Part shown: positions 38,985 through 48,842 of the stretch, piece by piece
How positions within the stretch are numbered: the first letter of the stretch is position 1
Layout: every line of letters starts with the position of its first letter
Origin: Microbacterium aurugineum
Lineage (GTDB): Bacteria; Actinomycetota; Actinomycetes; Actinomycetales; Microbacteriaceae
Assembly: GCF_023101205.1 (NCBI RefSeq)
Contig: NZ_CP078078.1
Coordinates: forward strand, 1,612,001-1,676,000
Direction of reading: 5' to 3'
DNA: 64,000 nucleotides
Position numbers and translations under genes: made by a program
The notes under the pieces: model-generated
Seen by the model: only the letters and a program-made list of their open reading frames with translations
What the model was told of the DNA's origin: nothing
Databases searched by the model: none

Positions 38985-39888
38985 CGCCCAGCGGACCGTT
39001 CCTGAGGTCGATCGAGCTGCGGCCGCCCGCCGTGCGGTCGAACGTCGCCGTGCCAGAGCCTCCGTCAAGCGCGACCTGACGATGCGGGTGGTCACGCCGC
39101 AGGCGGTGCTGCGTCGCGCCACAGCGGACGCCGACTCCGTCGAGGGGTCGATGCGCATCACCGACTTCCTGCTGGCTCTCCCCGCCATCGGTGCGGGCAA
39201 GCGCGACCGGATCCTGGAGGAGCTCCACATCTCGCCGGTCAAACGTCTCGGAGGCCTCGGCGCACGTCAGCGCCGTGCACTGGAGACGTGGCTCGACACG
39301 CGCTTCCCGGTACCGGAGCCGCGTGGAGAGCGGAGTCGCCTGCTCGTGCTCGCCGGCCCGACGGCCGTGGGCAAGGGAACGGTGGCCGCGCATATCCGTG
39401 AGCACAACCCGGAGATCCATCTGTCGGTCTCGGCGACCACGCGGCCGCCTCGTCCGGGCGAGATCGACGGTGTCCACTACTACTTCGTGGACGACGCGGA
39501 GTTCGACCGGCTGATCGCCGACGATGAGCTCCTCGAGTACGCGGTGGTCCACAACCGATCCCGGTACGGCACCCCGCGCGCACCGATCGATGCCGCTCTG
39601 GCCGAGGGCAAGACGGTCCTCCTCGAGATCGACCTGCAGGGGGCGCGTCAGGTGCGGCGAGCGGAACCCGCCGCGACGCTCATCTTCCTGCTGCCGCCGA
39701 GCTGGGATGAGCTGGTGCATCGACTGGTCGGGCGCGGCACCGAAGAGGCCGAAGAGAGGGCCCGCCGATTGCGTACCGCGAAGGTCGAACTGGCCGCCCA
39801 GAACGAGTTCGATCACCTGATCGTGAACGAGGACGTCGCCACCGCGGCCCGCGAGGTCGTAGAATTGTCTTCAAGCTCTGCGCGCTGA
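38977..39888 (+). CDS. gmk: Guanylate kinase fused to an N-terminal actinobacterial integration host factor (mIHF) domain
   Basis: At 303 residues this is about 100 longer than a normal guanylate kinase. Residues about 11-108 match actinobacterial m[49 protein letters not shown] and [18 protein letters not shown], which is the S13-like H2TH DNA-binding unit. Residues about 118-303 are GMP kinase with P loop [19 protein letters not shown] [18 protein letters not shown], and [12 protein letters not shown]. In mycobacteria mihF and gmk are separate adjacent genes in this same place. The start is GTG 38977, overlapping pyrF by 8 bases. Whether the fused domain binds DNA is not shown by sequence. 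Confidence 0.9.
   Translation: MSDAQRTVPEVDRAAAARRAVERRRARASVKRDLTMRVVTPQAVLRRATADADSVEGSMRITDFLLALPAIGAGKRDRILEELHISPVKRLGGLGARQRRALETWLDTRFPVPEPRGERSRLLVLAGPTAVGKGTVAAHIREHNPEIHLSVSATTRPPRPGEIDGVHYYFVDDAEFDRLIADDELLEYAVVHNRSRYGTPRAPIDAALAEGKTVLLEIDLQGARQVRRAEPAATLIFLLPPSWDELVHRLVGRGTEEAEERARRLRTAKVELAAQNEFDHLIVNEDVATAAREVVELSSSSAR
39860..39865 (+). promoter_or_regulatory. -10 hexamer TAGAAT for rpoZ inside the end of gmk
   Basis: TAGAAT lies in the last codons of the gmk gene. It would give rpoZ its own transcript with a leader of about 80 bases. Confidence 0.4.
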
Positions 39889-39953
39889 GCGTCTTCGCGC
39901 GCCTTTCGCACCGTCTTCGCGACGATCCCGTCGCCTGATCAGGAGGTCTCACC

Positions 39954-40208
39954 ATGGCCGGACACAACAACGGCATCATCGATCCCCCCATCGACAACCT
40001 GCTCGACCGCGTCGACTCCAAGTACGAGCTCGTGATCTACGCCGCAAAGCGCGCGCGCCAGATCAACGACTACTACTCGGACCTGCACGAGGGCAACCTC
40101 TTCGACAACGTGGGCCCGCTGGTCGATTCCTCCGTCGAGGACAAGCCGCTCACCATCGCGCTGCACGAGATCAACGAGGACAAGCTCCGCCTGCGTCACG
40201 CGGAGTGA
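39954..40208 (+). CDS. rpoZ: DNA-directed RNA polymerase subunit omega
   Basis: The omega subunit helps fold beta' and, in many bacteria, contributes to ppGpp sensing. The 84-residue protein has the conserved [33 protein letters not shown] segment and [23 protein letters not shown] lies 8-13 bases before ATG 39954. gmk-rpoZ is the conserved order; a terminator-like hairpin follows. Confidence 0.95.
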   Translation: MAGHNNGIIDPPIDNLLDRVDSKYELVIYAAKRARQINDYYSDLHEGNLFDNVGPLVDSSVEDKPLTIALHEINEDKLRLRHAE

Positions 40209-40215
40209 TATTCGA

Positions 40216-40247
40216 GACTGCGCCTCCCGTCTGTCGGAGGCGCAGTC
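40216..40247 (+). terminator. Intrinsic terminator-like hairpin after rpoZ
   Basis: GACTGCGCCTCC and GGAGGCGCAGTC are perfectly complementary 12-base arms around an 8-base loop, 7 bases after the rpoZ stop. No T-tract follows, as is common in GC-rich genomes. It separates rpoZ from metK. Confidence 0.65.
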
Positions 40248-40295
40248 CAGAATGGGTGCCACACCCCCTTCTGTCCGTCCCGTTCTGGAGAATCG

Positions 40296-41489
40296 ATGAG
40301 CGCGCTGCGTCTGTTCACGTCCGAGTCCGTCACCGAAGGGCATCCGGACAAGATCTGCGACCAGATCTCGGACAGCATCCTCGATGGTCTGATCGCGAAG
40401 GACCGCGGTTCTCGCGTGGCCGTCGAGACGCTCGTCACGACCGGCCTCGTCCACGTCGCCGGTGAGATCCGCACCGAGGCCTACGTCGATATCCCGACGA
40501 TCGTCCGCCAGGTCGTGAACGGTATCGGCTACACCTCCAGCGAGACCGGCTTCGACGGCGCGTCCTGCGGTGTGAGCGTCTCGGTGGGGGAGCAGTCCAC
40601 CGACATCGCCCACGGCGTCGACAGCGCGCAGGAGCACCGCGACGGGGCGTCCGTCGATCCGCTCGACGGGCTCGGCGCCGGCGACCAGGGCATCATGTTC
40701 GGCTTCGCGACGAACGAGACGCCCCAGCTGATGCCGATGGCTGCCTGGACCGCACACCGCCTGGCGGAACGTCTCACCGAGGTCCGTCGCAGCGGAGTGC
40801 TGCCGTTCCTGCGCCCCGACGGCAAGACTCAGGTCACGCTGGGCTACGACGGCTTCACGCCGAAGACCGTCGACGCGGTCGTCGTCTCCACGCAGCACCA
40901 CCCGGAGATCTCCCAGGACGAGCTGCAGGATCAGGTGCGCCGGCACGTCATCGACCCGGTCCTCGCCACGACGGGCCTCGACCTCGACGACGTCACGCTC
41001 TACATCAACCCCGCGGGCCCGTTCGTCACGGGAGGCCCGAAGGGCGACGCCGGACTCACCGGACGCAAGATCATCATCGACACCTACGGCGGGGCAGCGC
41101 GACACGGCGGTGGAGCGTTCAGCGGGAAAGACCCGTCGAAGGTCGACCGCTCCGGTGCCTACGCCACGCGTTGGGTGGCCAAGAACGCGGTGGCGGCAGG
41201 ACTCGCCGACCGTCTCGAAGTGCAGGTGGCCTACGCGATCGGCGTCGCGCGTCCGGTCGGCCTGTACGTCGAGACCTTCGGCACCGGAAAGGTCTCGGAC
41301 GAGGTGATCACCCGGGCCATCACCGACGTGTTCGATCTGCGCCCGCAGGCGATCATCGAGCAGCTCGACCTTCTGCGGCCGATCTACGCCCAGACCGCGG
41401 CGTACGGTCACTTCGGTCGAGAGCTCGCCGACTTCACCTGGGAGCGCACCGACCGCGCCGAAGAGCTTCGCCGCGCTGCCGGGCTCTGA
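40296..41489 (+). CDS. metK: S-adenosylmethionine synthetase
   Basis: Makes SAM from methionine and ATP. The 397-residue protein has [23 protein letters not shown] with the metal-binding residues, [15 protein letters not shown], the phosphate loop [19 protein letters not shown] and [15 protein letters not shown]. Full length. TGGAGA precedes ATG 40296. The leader is too short for a SAM riboswitch. priA follows after 16 bases and is likely cotranscribed. Confidence 0.97.
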   Translation: MSALRLFTSESVTEGHPDKICDQISDSILDGLIAKDRGSRVAVETLVTTGLVHVAGEIRTEAYVDIPTIVRQVVNGIGYTSSETGFDGASCGVSVSVGEQSTDIAHGVDSAQEHRDGASVDPLDGLGAGDQGIMFGFATNETPQLMPMAAWTAHRLAERLTEVRRSGVLPFLRPDGKTQVTLGYDGFTPKTVDAVVVSTQHHPEISQDELQDQVRRHVIDPVLATTGLDLDDVTLYINPAGPFVTGGPKGDAGLTGRKIIIDTYGGAARHGGGAFSGKDPSKVDRSGAYATRWVAKNAVAAGLADRLEVQVAYAIGVARPVGLYVETFGTGKVSDEVITRAITDVFDLRPQAIIEQLDLLRPIYAQTAAYGHFGRELADFTWERTDRAEELRRAAGL

Positions 41490-41505
41490 TGGGACCACGG
41501 CCCTG

Positions 41506-43464
41506 ATGCCTCCGGAGAGCCGGCGCATCGCGCGCGTGCTCCTCGATTCGCCGCTGCCTCAACTCGACCGGCTCTTCGACTACGCGCTTCCCGCAGAGCT
41601 CGGCGACGTACCGCTCGGCGTCCGGGTCCGCGTGCCGTTGCGCACCGCGGGGCGGGTGATCGACGGATACATCGTCGAGATCGACACCGAAGACGACGCC
41701 GACCGCCCGCTGTCCGAGGTCGAGAGCGTTGTCTCGGCCGTGCCCGTCCTTCCCGAGCGCCTCTACACGCTGGCACGTCGAGTCGCCGATCGTGCTGCCG
41801 GGTCGGCCTCGGACGTGCTGCGCCTCGTGATCCCCAAGCGTCAGGTGCGGGTCGAGAAGGCCTGGACGGCAGACTCGCCCGAAATGCAGCCTGATGCCGC
41901 CGCTCGCGAGATCGCGGAGGAAGCCATCGCGGCATACGACGGCCTCGGCGCCGTCCTCGATACCGGAGGACGCGCCGCGGTCGAAGCGATCCCGCAGCTC
42001 CTCGACGGCGTGCAGGGGTGGGCGAAACTCCTGGCCTCGGCTGCAGCGCGGACATTGTCGTCGGGTCGGTCCTCGATCATCGTCGTTCCGGACCATCGCG
42101 ATCTCGATCGTCTGCTCGCCGCGCTCGAGCCGCTCGTGCCCGCTGGCACGGTGGTGCGTCACGACTCCCGGCAGACCAACCCCGACCGCTATCGGGCCTT
42201 TCTGCGCACACTCGAGGACGCTCCCTGCATCGTCGTCGGCAATCGCTCCGCGGTCTACTCGCCTGTGGCCGCCGGGCTGGTGGCGATCTGGGACGATGGC
42301 GACCCATTGCTCGGAGAACCGCTGTCGCCGTACGTCAATTCCCGTGACGCGGCGCTCCTCCGACAAGAGCTCGAGGGCTCCGCACTGCTGTTCGCGGGGC
42401 ACTCGCGTACGACCGACGTCGAGCGCCTCGTCGTACTCGGTTGGCTGCAGGATGTCCGGGCCACGCGTCGCGTGCTTCCGCGGGTCGTCCTCAGCACGGC
42501 ACAGGAGATGGAGCAGCCGACGGCTCAACGCATGCCGTCATCGGCGTTCCTCGCTGCGCGCAACGCCGCGGCCGAAGGACCCGTCCTCGTCCAGGTTTCG
42601 CGCCCGGGATTCTCCCCATCCTTGGTGTGCGCCGACTGCAGAGCACCCGCACGCTGCCCGCACTGCGGGGGACCACTCGGTGCGCGGCATCGTGGGGCCG
42701 TGCCGGTGTGCGGCTGGTGTGGGCGGGGTGCGAGCGCGTGGACGTGCCCGTCGTGCTCCTCGACGAAGCTGCGCCTCGCGTCGTCCGGGAGCGAACGCAC
42801 CGCCGATGAGCTCGGACGCGCCTTTCCGGGTGTCCGCGTGATCGTCGCCGACAGTGCGCATCCGGTCGAACGCGTCACGGACAGACCCGCACTCGTGGTC
42901 GCGACCCGTGGAGCGGAGCCGATCGCCGACGGCGGCTACCGAGCGGTCGTCCTGCTGGACGGGCCGCGCATGCTCCAGGCCCCCGACCTGCGTGTCGCGG
43001 AATCGTGTCTGCGCTGGTGGTCGAACGCCGCGGCCCTCGCCGCGCCCGGAGCGCCCGTCCACCTGGTCGGAGTGAACGGCGCAGCGGCCAAGGCGCTCGC
43101 GACCTGGAACCACGCGGCCCATGCGCGCGCCGAGCTGGAGAGTCGGGCGCCCCTGCACATGCCGCCCACGACGCGCGTGGCACTCGTGCAGGGGTCGGCT
43201 TCTGCCGTCGGTGACGCTCTCGCCGCGCTCAAGGAACTCGCCCTCCCCAGCGATGCCGTCCTAGGACCTGTTCCCGTCGAGTCCGACGAGGTGCCTCCCC
43301 GCGTACGTGCCCTCGTGCGTTTCGACTACAGCGCCGGCAGCCGTGTCGCCACGGCCCTGCGCGCGGCAGTGGTCGCCGAAGCAGTGAGCGGCCGCCGACG
43401 CAAGGGGCGGTCGACGAAGAGCACACTCTCGGTCCGTCTCGATATCCTCGATCCAGAGCTCTGA
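41506..43464 (+). CDS. priA: PriA-like primosomal protein N' lacking helicase motifs
   Basis: PriA restarts collapsed forks. The 652-residue protein keeps the N-terminal 3'-DNA-binding domain (ARVLLDSPLPQLDRLFDYALP, VPLGVRVRVPL) and the zinc-binding region with four Cys pairs (CADC, CPHC, CGWC, CPSC). Where a Walker A GxTGSGKT is expected there is none, and the DEAH position reads IWDDGD. Loss of the ATPase motifs is a known trait of actinobacterial PriA, so it probably loads the primosome without unwinding. metK-priA-fmt-rsmB is conserved order. Confidence 0.9.
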   Translation: MPPESRRIARVLLDSPLPQLDRLFDYALPAELGDVPLGVRVRVPLRTAGRVIDGYIVEIDTEDDADRPLSEVESVVSAVPVLPERLYTLARRVADRAAGSASDVLRLVIPKRQVRVEKAWTADSPEMQPDAAAREIAEEAIAAYDGLGAVLDTGGRAAVEAIPQLLDGVQGWAKLLASAAARTLSSGRSSIIVVPDHRDLDRLLAALEPLVPAGTVVRHDSRQTNPDRYRAFLRTLEDAPCIVVGNRSAVYSPVAAGLVAIWDDGDPLLGEPLSPYVNSRDAALLRQELEGSALLFAGHSRTTDVERLVVLGWLQDVRATRRVLPRVVLSTAQEMEQPTAQRMPSSAFLAARNAAAEGPVLVQVSRPGFSPSLVCADCRAPARCPHCGGPLGARHRGAVPVCGWCGRGASAWTCPSCSSTKLRLASSGSERTADELGRAFPGVRVIVADSAHPVERVTDRPALVVATRGAEPIADGGYRAVVLLDGPRMLQAPDLRVAESCLRWWSNAAALAAPGAPVHLVGVNGAAAKALATWNHAAHARAELESRAPLHMPPTTRVALVQGSASAVGDALAALKELALPSDAVLGPVPVESDEVPPRVRALVRFDYSAGSRVATALRAAVVAEAVSGRRRKGRSTKSTLSVRLDILDPEL

Positions 43465-43482
43465 CCCTTCCGGAGAACCTTC

Positions 43483-44403
43483 ATGCGCCTCGTCTTCGCC
43501 GGCACACCCGCTGCTGCCGTGCCCACCCTGCGTCGTCTCGCGACCTCGCACGACATCGCCGCGGTCGTGACGCGGCCCGATGCCGCACTCGGGCGTCGGC
43601 GTGTGCTCACGCCGTCTCCGGTCGCGCAGGCGGCCCTCGAACTCGGACTTCCCGTGATCAAGGCCGCTCGGCTCGACGACGCCGCGACCGCGGAGATCGC
43701 GGCCCTGGAGGTGGAACTCGGCGTGATCGTGGCCTACGGGGGCCTGGTCCGCGAGCCGCTCCTGTCCATGCCGACGAGCGGATGGATCAACCTGCACTTC
43801 TCTCTCCTTCCGGCATGGCGCGGAGCCGCCCCGGTGCAACGAGCGCTCATCGCGGGAGACGACGTTCTCGGCGCGAGTGTCTTCCAGCTGGTCGCCGAGC
43901 TGGATGCGGGCGACGTCTATGCGACGCGGGAGATCGGGGTCGCGGAGACCGCGACCGCGGGCGAGGCGCTCGAGACTCTCGCCCACGACGGTGCCGACCT
44001 GACGGCCCAGGTGGTCGACGCGATCGCTGACGGCACAGCCGACGCGCGACCGCAGGTGGGGGAGCCGACTTTCGCCGCCAAGCTGTCACACGCCGACGGC
44101 CTCCTCGATTGGAACGCGCCGCTCGACACGGTGTTCGCACGTTTTCGAGGTGCGACTCCCGAGCCCGGCGCGCACACGACGGTCGGCGGTCAGGCGCTCA
44201 AGGTGCTCGAAGCGGTGCCCGCTGCCGATGCGGAGCCCCTCGCTCCCGGACGTTTTCGCGGCACGAAGAAGGCCCTCCTCATCGGGACGGGCTCGGGGGC
44301 GCTGGCGGTGACTCGCGTGCAGCCGGCCGGCAAGGGAGCGATGAACGCGGTCGACTGGTGGCGCGGGCAGCGCGGTGGCGATGAGCTGCAGGCAGGATCA
44401 TGA
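43483..44403 (+). CDS. fmt: Methionyl-tRNA formyltransferase
   Basis: Formylates initiator Met-tRNA using 10-formyl-THF. The 306-residue protein has MRLVFAGTPAAAVPTLR, the folate-site region VIVAYGGLVREPLLSMPTSGWINLHFSLLPAWRGAAPVQRALIAGD, the catalytic Asp segment VAELDAGDVY and a C-terminal OB-type domain. GGAG lies upstream of ATG 43483. The 3' end overlaps rsmB by 4 bases. Confidence 0.96.
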   Translation: MRLVFAGTPAAAVPTLRRLATSHDIAAVVTRPDAALGRRRVLTPSPVAQAALELGLPVIKAARLDDAATAEIAALEVELGVIVAYGGLVREPLLSMPTSGWINLHFSLLPAWRGAAPVQRALIAGDDVLGASVFQLVAELDAGDVYATREIGVAETATAGEALETLAHDGADLTAQVVDAIADGTADARPQVGEPTFAAKLSHADGLLDWNAPLDTVFARFRGATPEPGAHTTVGGQALKVLEAVPAADAEPLAPGRFRGTKKALLIGTGSGALAVTRVQPAGKGAMNAVDWWRGQRGGDELQAGS

Positions 44404-45899
44404 GCGGCGAAGGACGGGAGCGTCGCACCCCGAGACCGCAGGGACGACGTCCGTCCGGGCAGTCCTCCCGCGAGGGACGGGGATCGGTGCGGCGCGGTCC
44501 TGTGCGCGCTGTTCAACCCGCCCGTCGGGTCGCGTACGACGTGCTGCGCGCGGTGTCCGAGACCGATGCCTATGCGAACCTCGTGCTCCCGCCCGCGATC
44601 GCCGACGCGGGGCTCACGCCGCAGGACGCGGCGCTCGCGACCGAGCTCACGTACGGAACGTTGCGAAGGCTCGGCACGTATGACGCGATCATCGCATCGG
44701 CAGCCGACCGCCCGACGGACGGCATCGACCCTGCGGTGCTCGACGCACTGCGGCTCGCGGTGCATCAACTGCTCGCCACCCGCGTCGCTTCGCACGCGGC
44801 TGTGAACGAGTCGGTGAACCTCGTGGCGACGACATCAGGGCGTGGGGCGTCGAGCTTCGCGAACGCCGTCCTCCGTCGCATCACCCGCGACTCGGGAGAG
44901 GGCTGGCAGGCGCGCATCGAGGAGCAGGCGCGCTCCGATGACGAGCGGCTGGCACTGCGCACCGCGCATCCGGTCTGGGTCATCAGGGCGCTCCGTCGGG
45001 CCCTCGCAGCCGAAGGGCGCGGCGACGAGCTCGAGGCGCTTCTGGAGTCCGACAACATCTCGCCCGAGGTGACCCTCGTCGCGTTGCCGGGGCTGGCCGA
45101 GCCTGCCGAGCCTCGTCTTCCCTACGCGCCGACCGCTTTCGCGTCTCCTGGGGGCGACCCCCGGCGCTCGGTCGAAGCCTCCGGCGGTACTGTGCGCGTG
45201 CAGGACGAAGGCTCCCAGCTCGTGGCCCTCGCGCTGGCGGGCGCTGCGCCCATCGCCTCGGGGGAGCGCTGGCTCGACCTCTGCGCGGGTCCGGGAGGGA
45301 AGACCGCGCTCCTCGCCGCGATCGCGCTCGAGCATGACGCCACGCTGGAGGCGAACGAGGTCGTCCCCGTCCGCGCGCGACTCGTCCGCAAGGCTCTCCG
45401 GGCCGTACCGGGTGACATCGTCGTCCACGAGCAGGATGGGCGGGCTCTCGCGGCATCCCGACCGGGGGAGTTCGACCGGATCCTCGTCGATGCGCCCTGC
45501 ACGGGTCTCGGCGCGCTTCGTCGCCGCCCCGAGGCACGCTGGCGGAAATCGCCGGCGGATGTCGCCGAACTCGTCCCGCTGCAGGTCGAGCTGCTGTCCG
45601 CTGCGGTCGATGCGCTCGCTCCCGGTGGCGTCGTCGCTTATGTGACGTGCTCGCCGCATCTCGCGGAGACCACCGGCGTCGTGCAGGAGGTGCTGCGGGC
45701 GCGCACGGACATCGTGGAGCTCGATGCCCGTGCGGCGATCGCGGATGTCTCGATGTCGCCGATCGATCTCGCGGTCGAGGGCCGTTCCGGCTCCGGCAGC
45801 GCCCAGCTCTGGCCGCACCGACACGGCACCGACGCCATGTTCCTCGCGCTCCTGCAGCGCCCATCGACCGAGAACACCTCATCCGGGAAGGAAGACTAG
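44400..45899 (+). CDS. rsmB: 16S rRNA (cytosine-C5) methyltransferase RsmB/Fmu
   Basis: Methylates a cytosine (C967 in E. coli numbering) of 16S rRNA. The 499-residue protein has a long basic N-terminal tail (about residues 1-40), a NusB-like RNA-binding domain (ARRVAYDVLRAV, VLDALRLAVHQLLATRVASHAAVNESV) and a Rossmann SAM domain with LDLCAGPGGKTALLA. Motif IV is VDAPCTGLGALRRRPEARWR and motif VI is AYVTCSPHLAETTGVV, with both catalytic Cys present. ATG 44400 overlaps the fmt stop. Confidence 0.94.
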   Translation: MSGEGRERRTPRPQGRRPSGQSSREGRGSVRRGPVRAVQPARRVAYDVLRAVSETDAYANLVLPPAIADAGLTPQDAALATELTYGTLRRLGTYDAIIASAADRPTDGIDPAVLDALRLAVHQLLATRVASHAAVNESVNLVATTSGRGASSFANAVLRRITRDSGEGWQARIEEQARSDDERLALRTAHPVWVIRALRRALAAEGRGDELEALLESDNISPEVTLVALPGLAEPAEPRLPYAPTAFASPGGDPRRSVEASGGTVRVQDEGSQLVALALAGAAPIASGERWLDLCAGPGGKTALLAAIALEHDATLEANEVVPVRARLVRKALRAVPGDIVVHEQDGRALAASRPGEFDRILVDAPCTGLGALRRRPEARWRKSPADVAELVPLQVELLSAAVDALAPGGVVAYVTCSPHLAETTGVVQEVLRARTDIVELDARAAIADVSMSPIDLAVEGRSGSGSAQLWPHRHGTDAMFLALLQRPSTENTSSGKED

Positions 45900-45903
45900 G
45901 ACC

Positions 45904-46584
45904 GTGGATCTGCCCCGCGCCCCGCGCATCAACCCGAGCATCCTCGCCGCCGACTTCGTGAACATGCAGGCGGATCTCGCCCGGATCGCCACCGCGGACT
46001 TCGCCCATGTCGACGTGATGGACAACCACTTCGTGCCGAACCTGACGTTCGGCCCGCAGATGGTCGAGCGGATCCAGGCGACCAGCCCCATCCCGCTCGA
46101 TGTTCATCTGATGATCACGGAGCCGGAGCGGTGGGCACCGGAGTACGCCGAGATCGGCGCCGCGAGTGTCACGTTCCATCTGGAGGCCGCGTCCGACCCC
46201 GTGGCGCTCGCTCGCCGACTGCGTGACATCGGATCCCGTGCGGGTATCGCGGTGAAGCCGGCCACGCCCGTCGACTCGTTGTTCGAGATCCTCGATGAGT
46301 TCGACCAGATCCTCGTGATGACGGTCGAACCGGGCTTCGGCGGGCAGAGCTTCATGCCGGAGACGATGCCCAAGCTCGAGGCGCTGGCGGCAGAGGCGCG
46401 TCGGCGGGGATCCCGGGTCTGGCTCCAGGTCGACGGGGGCATCTCCGATCGCACGATCGAGATCGCCGCGGCGGCCGGCGCCGACACCTTCGTCGCCGGA
46501 TCGGCCGTGTACGGGGCTGATGACGTCGAGGCGGCCGTCACCCGGCTGAGAGACCTCGCCCGAGCCGCTAGCCTGGAAGCGTGA
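45904..46584 (+). CDS. rpe: Ribulose-phosphate 3-epimerase
   Basis: Interconverts ribulose-5-phosphate and xylulose-5-phosphate in the pentose phosphate pathway. The 226-residue TIM barrel has [34 protein letters not shown] with the metal ligands, [21 protein letters not shown] and [32 protein letters not shown]. The start was set at GTG 45904, because longer frames run into rsmB. The last codons contain the hisE promoter and overlap the hisE GTG. Confidence 0.96.
   Translation: MDLPRAPRINPSILAADFVNMQADLARIATADFAHVDVMDNHFVPNLTFGPQMVERIQATSPIPLDVHLMITEPERWAPEYAEIGAASVTFHLEAASDPVALARRLRDIGSRAGIAVKPATPVDSLFEILDEFDQILVMTVEPGFGGQSFMPETMPKLEALAAEARRRGSRVWLQVDGGISDRTIEIAAAAGADTFVAGSAVYGADDVEAAVTRLRDLARAASLEA
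46569..46574 (+). promoter_or_regulatory. -10 hexamer TAGCCT for hisE inside the end of rpe (leaderless type)
   Basis: TAGCCT lies in the final codons of rpe and exactly 6 bases before the hisE GTG (46581). It could drive the his genes independently of rpe as a leaderless transcript. Confidence 0.5.
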
Positions 46585-46844
46585 AGACTTTCGACGAGCT
46601 GTTCGCCGAGCTCAGCGTCAAGGCAGAGACCCGCCCTGAAGGATCGGGCACGGTCGCCGAGCTCGACGGCGGCGTGCACACGATCGGCAAGAAGATCGTG
46701 GAAGAAGCCGCCGAGGTGTGGATGGCGTCGGAGTACGAGTCCGACGACGCTGCCGCCGAGGAGATCTCCCAGCTGCTGTACCACGTCCAGGTGATGATGC
46801 TCGCGAAGGGGCTCAGCCTGCAGGACGTCTACCGACATCTGTGA
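46581..46844 (+). CDS. hisE: Phosphoribosyl-ATP diphosphatase
   Basis: Hydrolyses phosphoribosyl-ATP to phosphoribosyl-AMP, step two of histidine synthesis. The 87-residue all-helical protein has the MazG-type metal motif in [40 protein letters not shown]. The GTG start overlaps the rpe stop by 4 bases and follows a promoter hexamer by 6. hisG follows after 38 bases. Confidence 0.95.
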   Translation: MKTFDELFAELSVKAETRPEGSGTVAELDGGVHTIGKKIVEEAAEVWMASEYESDDAAAEEISQLLYHVQVMMLAKGLSLQDVYRHL

Positions 46845-46882
46845 TGCGCTCCGTTCCGACCTCCTCGAACTGAAAGCCATCC

Positions 46883-47725
46883 ATGCTGCGCATCGCTGTT
46901 CCCAACAAGGGCTCCCTCTCCGAGACCGCCGCCGAGATGCTCGCCGAAGCGGGCTACGCCGGGCGTCGTGATCCCAAGACCCTCCATGTCGTCGACGCCG
47001 AAAACGACGTCGAGTTCTTCTTCCTCCGTCCCAAGGACATCGCGACCTACGTGGGCTCCGGCGCCATCGACGTCGGCATCACCGGACGCGACCTCCTGCT
47101 CGACGCGCGGATGCCCGGCGCGCGCGAGATCGAGGCGCTCGGGTTCGCCGGCTCCACGTTCCGCTTCGCTGCACCGACGGGGCGTTACACCGACGTGTCG
47201 GAGCTCGACGGGCTGCGCGTCGCCACCTCCTACCCGGGCCTGGTGGATGCGTTCCTCGACGAGCGCGACATCGCGGTCGACCTGGTGCCGCTCGACGGCG
47301 CAGTCGAGTCCGCGGTCCGACTCGGGGTCGCCGATGCGGTCGCCGACGTCGTCGAGACCGGGACCACACTGCGTCAGGCGGGTCTCGATGTGTTCGGCCC
47401 CGTCATCCTGGAGTCGGAGGCGGTGCTCATCGCCGGACCGGTCGATGCGGACGGTGCGGAGACGCTGCTCCGCCGCCTGCGTGGCGTGATGGTCGCACGA
47501 CGGTTCGTGATGATCGACTACGACCTCCCGGTCGCGCTCCTCGACGACGCTGTGAAGATCGCCGGAGGCGTGGAATCGCCGACCGTCTCCCCGCTCCGCG
47601 ACCCCGAGTGGGTGGCCGTGCGCGTCATGGTCGCGCGCTCGCGCGTCAACCCCGTCATGGATGCGCTCTACGCCCTCGGCGCGCGCGCGATCCTGGTGAC
47701 GGCCATCCACAACGCGAGGCTGTGA
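46883..47725 (+). CDS. hisG: ATP phosphoribosyltransferase (long form)
   Basis: Catalyses the first, feedback-regulated step of histidine synthesis. The 280-residue protein is the long form: catalytic domains with [54 protein letters not shown] and [14 protein letters not shown], plus a C-terminal ACT-like regulatory domain that binds histidine ([35 protein letters not shown]). Its stop shares one base with the hisF start. Confidence 0.96.
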   Translation: MLRIAVPNKGSLSETAAEMLAEAGYAGRRDPKTLHVVDAENDVEFFFLRPKDIATYVGSGAIDVGITGRDLLLDARMPGAREIEALGFAGSTFRFAAPTGRYTDVSELDGLRVATSYPGLVDAFLDERDIAVDLVPLDGAVESAVRLGVADAVADVVETGTTLRQAGLDVFGPVILESEAVLIAGPVDADGAETLLRRLRGVMVARRFVMIDYDLPVALLDDAVKIAGGVESPTVSPLRDPEWVAVRVMVARSRVNPVMDALYALGARAILVTAIHNARL

Positions 47726-48486
47726 TGACTCTCGCCAGTCGTGTCATCCCGTGCCTCGATGTCGCCGCCGGTCGCGTCGTCAAGGGCGTCAACTTCGAGA
47801 ACCTGCGGGACATGGGTGATCCTGTCGAGCTGGCGCGGCACTATGCGGCACAGGGTGCTGACGAGATCACCTTCCTCGATGTGACCGCGACGGTCGACGC
47901 CCGGGCGACTACATACGACGTGGTGCAGCGCACCGCCGAGCAGGTCTTCGTGCCGTTGACCGTGGGCGGGGGAGTGCGCACCGTGGAAGACGTCGCCCGA
48001 CTGCTCTCGGTCGGTGCCGACAAGGTGGGCGTGAACTCCGCCGCGATTTCGCGCCCCGAGCTCATCGGAGAGATCGCGGACCGCTTCGGCGCCCAGGTGC
48101 TCGTCCTGTCCCTCGACGTGAAGCGCGCCCCCACCACGTCCTCCGGGTTCGTCGTCACGACGCACGGCGGTCGCACGGAGACGACGCTCGATGCACTCGA
48201 CTGGGCCCGTGAGGCCGTCGATCGAGGTGCCGGGGAGCTCCTCGTGAACTCCATCGACGCCGACGGCACGCGAGACGGTTTCGATCTCGAGCTGGTGCGC
48301 CTGATGCGTGAGGTCGCGTCGGTGCCCGTGATCGCCTCGGGCGGTGCGGGGAAGGCCGCCGACTTCGCTCCGGCCATCAAAGCGGGAGCCGACGCGGTCC
48401 TGGCGGCGAGCGTGTTCCACACCGGCGCGCTCACGGTCGGCGACGTCAAGGATGCGCTCCGCGCAGAGGGAGTGGTGATCAGATGA
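47725..48486 (+). CDS. hisF: Imidazole glycerol phosphate synthase subunit HisF
   Basis: The cyclase half of IGP synthase, which works with the glutaminase HisH (not in this window). The 253-residue TIM barrel has [58 protein letters not shown], and [21 protein letters not shown], with the two catalytic Asp. The start at 47725 overlaps the hisG stop by one base. hisI overlaps its end by 4 bases. Confidence 0.96.
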   Translation: MTLASRVIPCLDVAAGRVVKGVNFENLRDMGDPVELARHYAAQGADEITFLDVTATVDARATTYDVVQRTAEQVFVPLTVGGGVRTVEDVARLLSVGADKVGVNSAAISRPELIGEIADRFGAQVLVLSLDVKRAPTTSSGFVVTTHGGRTETTLDALDWAREAVDRGAGELLVNSIDADGTRDGFDLELVRLMREVASVPVIASGGAGKAADFAPAIKAGADAVLAASVFHTGALTVGDVKDALRAEGVVIR

Positions 48487-48842
48487 CCACCGTGGACGAG
48501 CGCATCGCGCAGGTCGACTTCAATCCGGACGGTCTCGCCCCGGTGATCGTGCAGCAGTGGGACACGCGAGAGGTCCTCATGCTCGCGTGGGTCGACGCGG
48601 AGGCCCTGCGACGCACCCTGACCTCCGGCCGCGCCACGTACTGGTCGCGTTCACGTCAGGAGTACTGGCGGAAGGGCGACACCTCGGGTCACATCCAGGT
48701 CGTGCGCGAAGCGCGGCTCGACTGCGACGGGGACGCCATCCTGCTCCTCGTGGCGCAGCACGGTCCGGCCTGCCACACGGGTACCCGTACCTGTTTCGAC
48801 ACGACCGATCTCGGCGCCGTGGTGGGGGAGGAGCAGTCGTGA
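48483..48842 (+). CDS. hisI: Phosphoribosyl-AMP cyclohydrolase
   Basis: Opens the adenine ring of phosphoribosyl-AMP, step three of histidine synthesis, using zinc. The 119-residue protein has [41 protein letters not shown], and the metal-binding [27 protein letters not shown]. It overlaps hisF by 4 bases and the next membrane-protein gene by 4 bases. In many relatives a trpE gene follows hisI; here it does not. Confidence 0.96.
   Translation: MTTVDERIAQVDFNPDGLAPVIVQQWDTREVLMLAWVDAEALRRTLTSGRATYWSRSRQEYWRKGDTSGHIQVVREARLDCDGDAILLLVAQHGPACHTGTRTCFDTTDLGAVVGEEQS

Noticed and set aside
40209..40295. SAM riboswitch before metK
   Set aside because: Most of the gap is the rpoZ terminator hairpin; the remaining leader of about 40 bases is too short for any known SAM riboswitch class.
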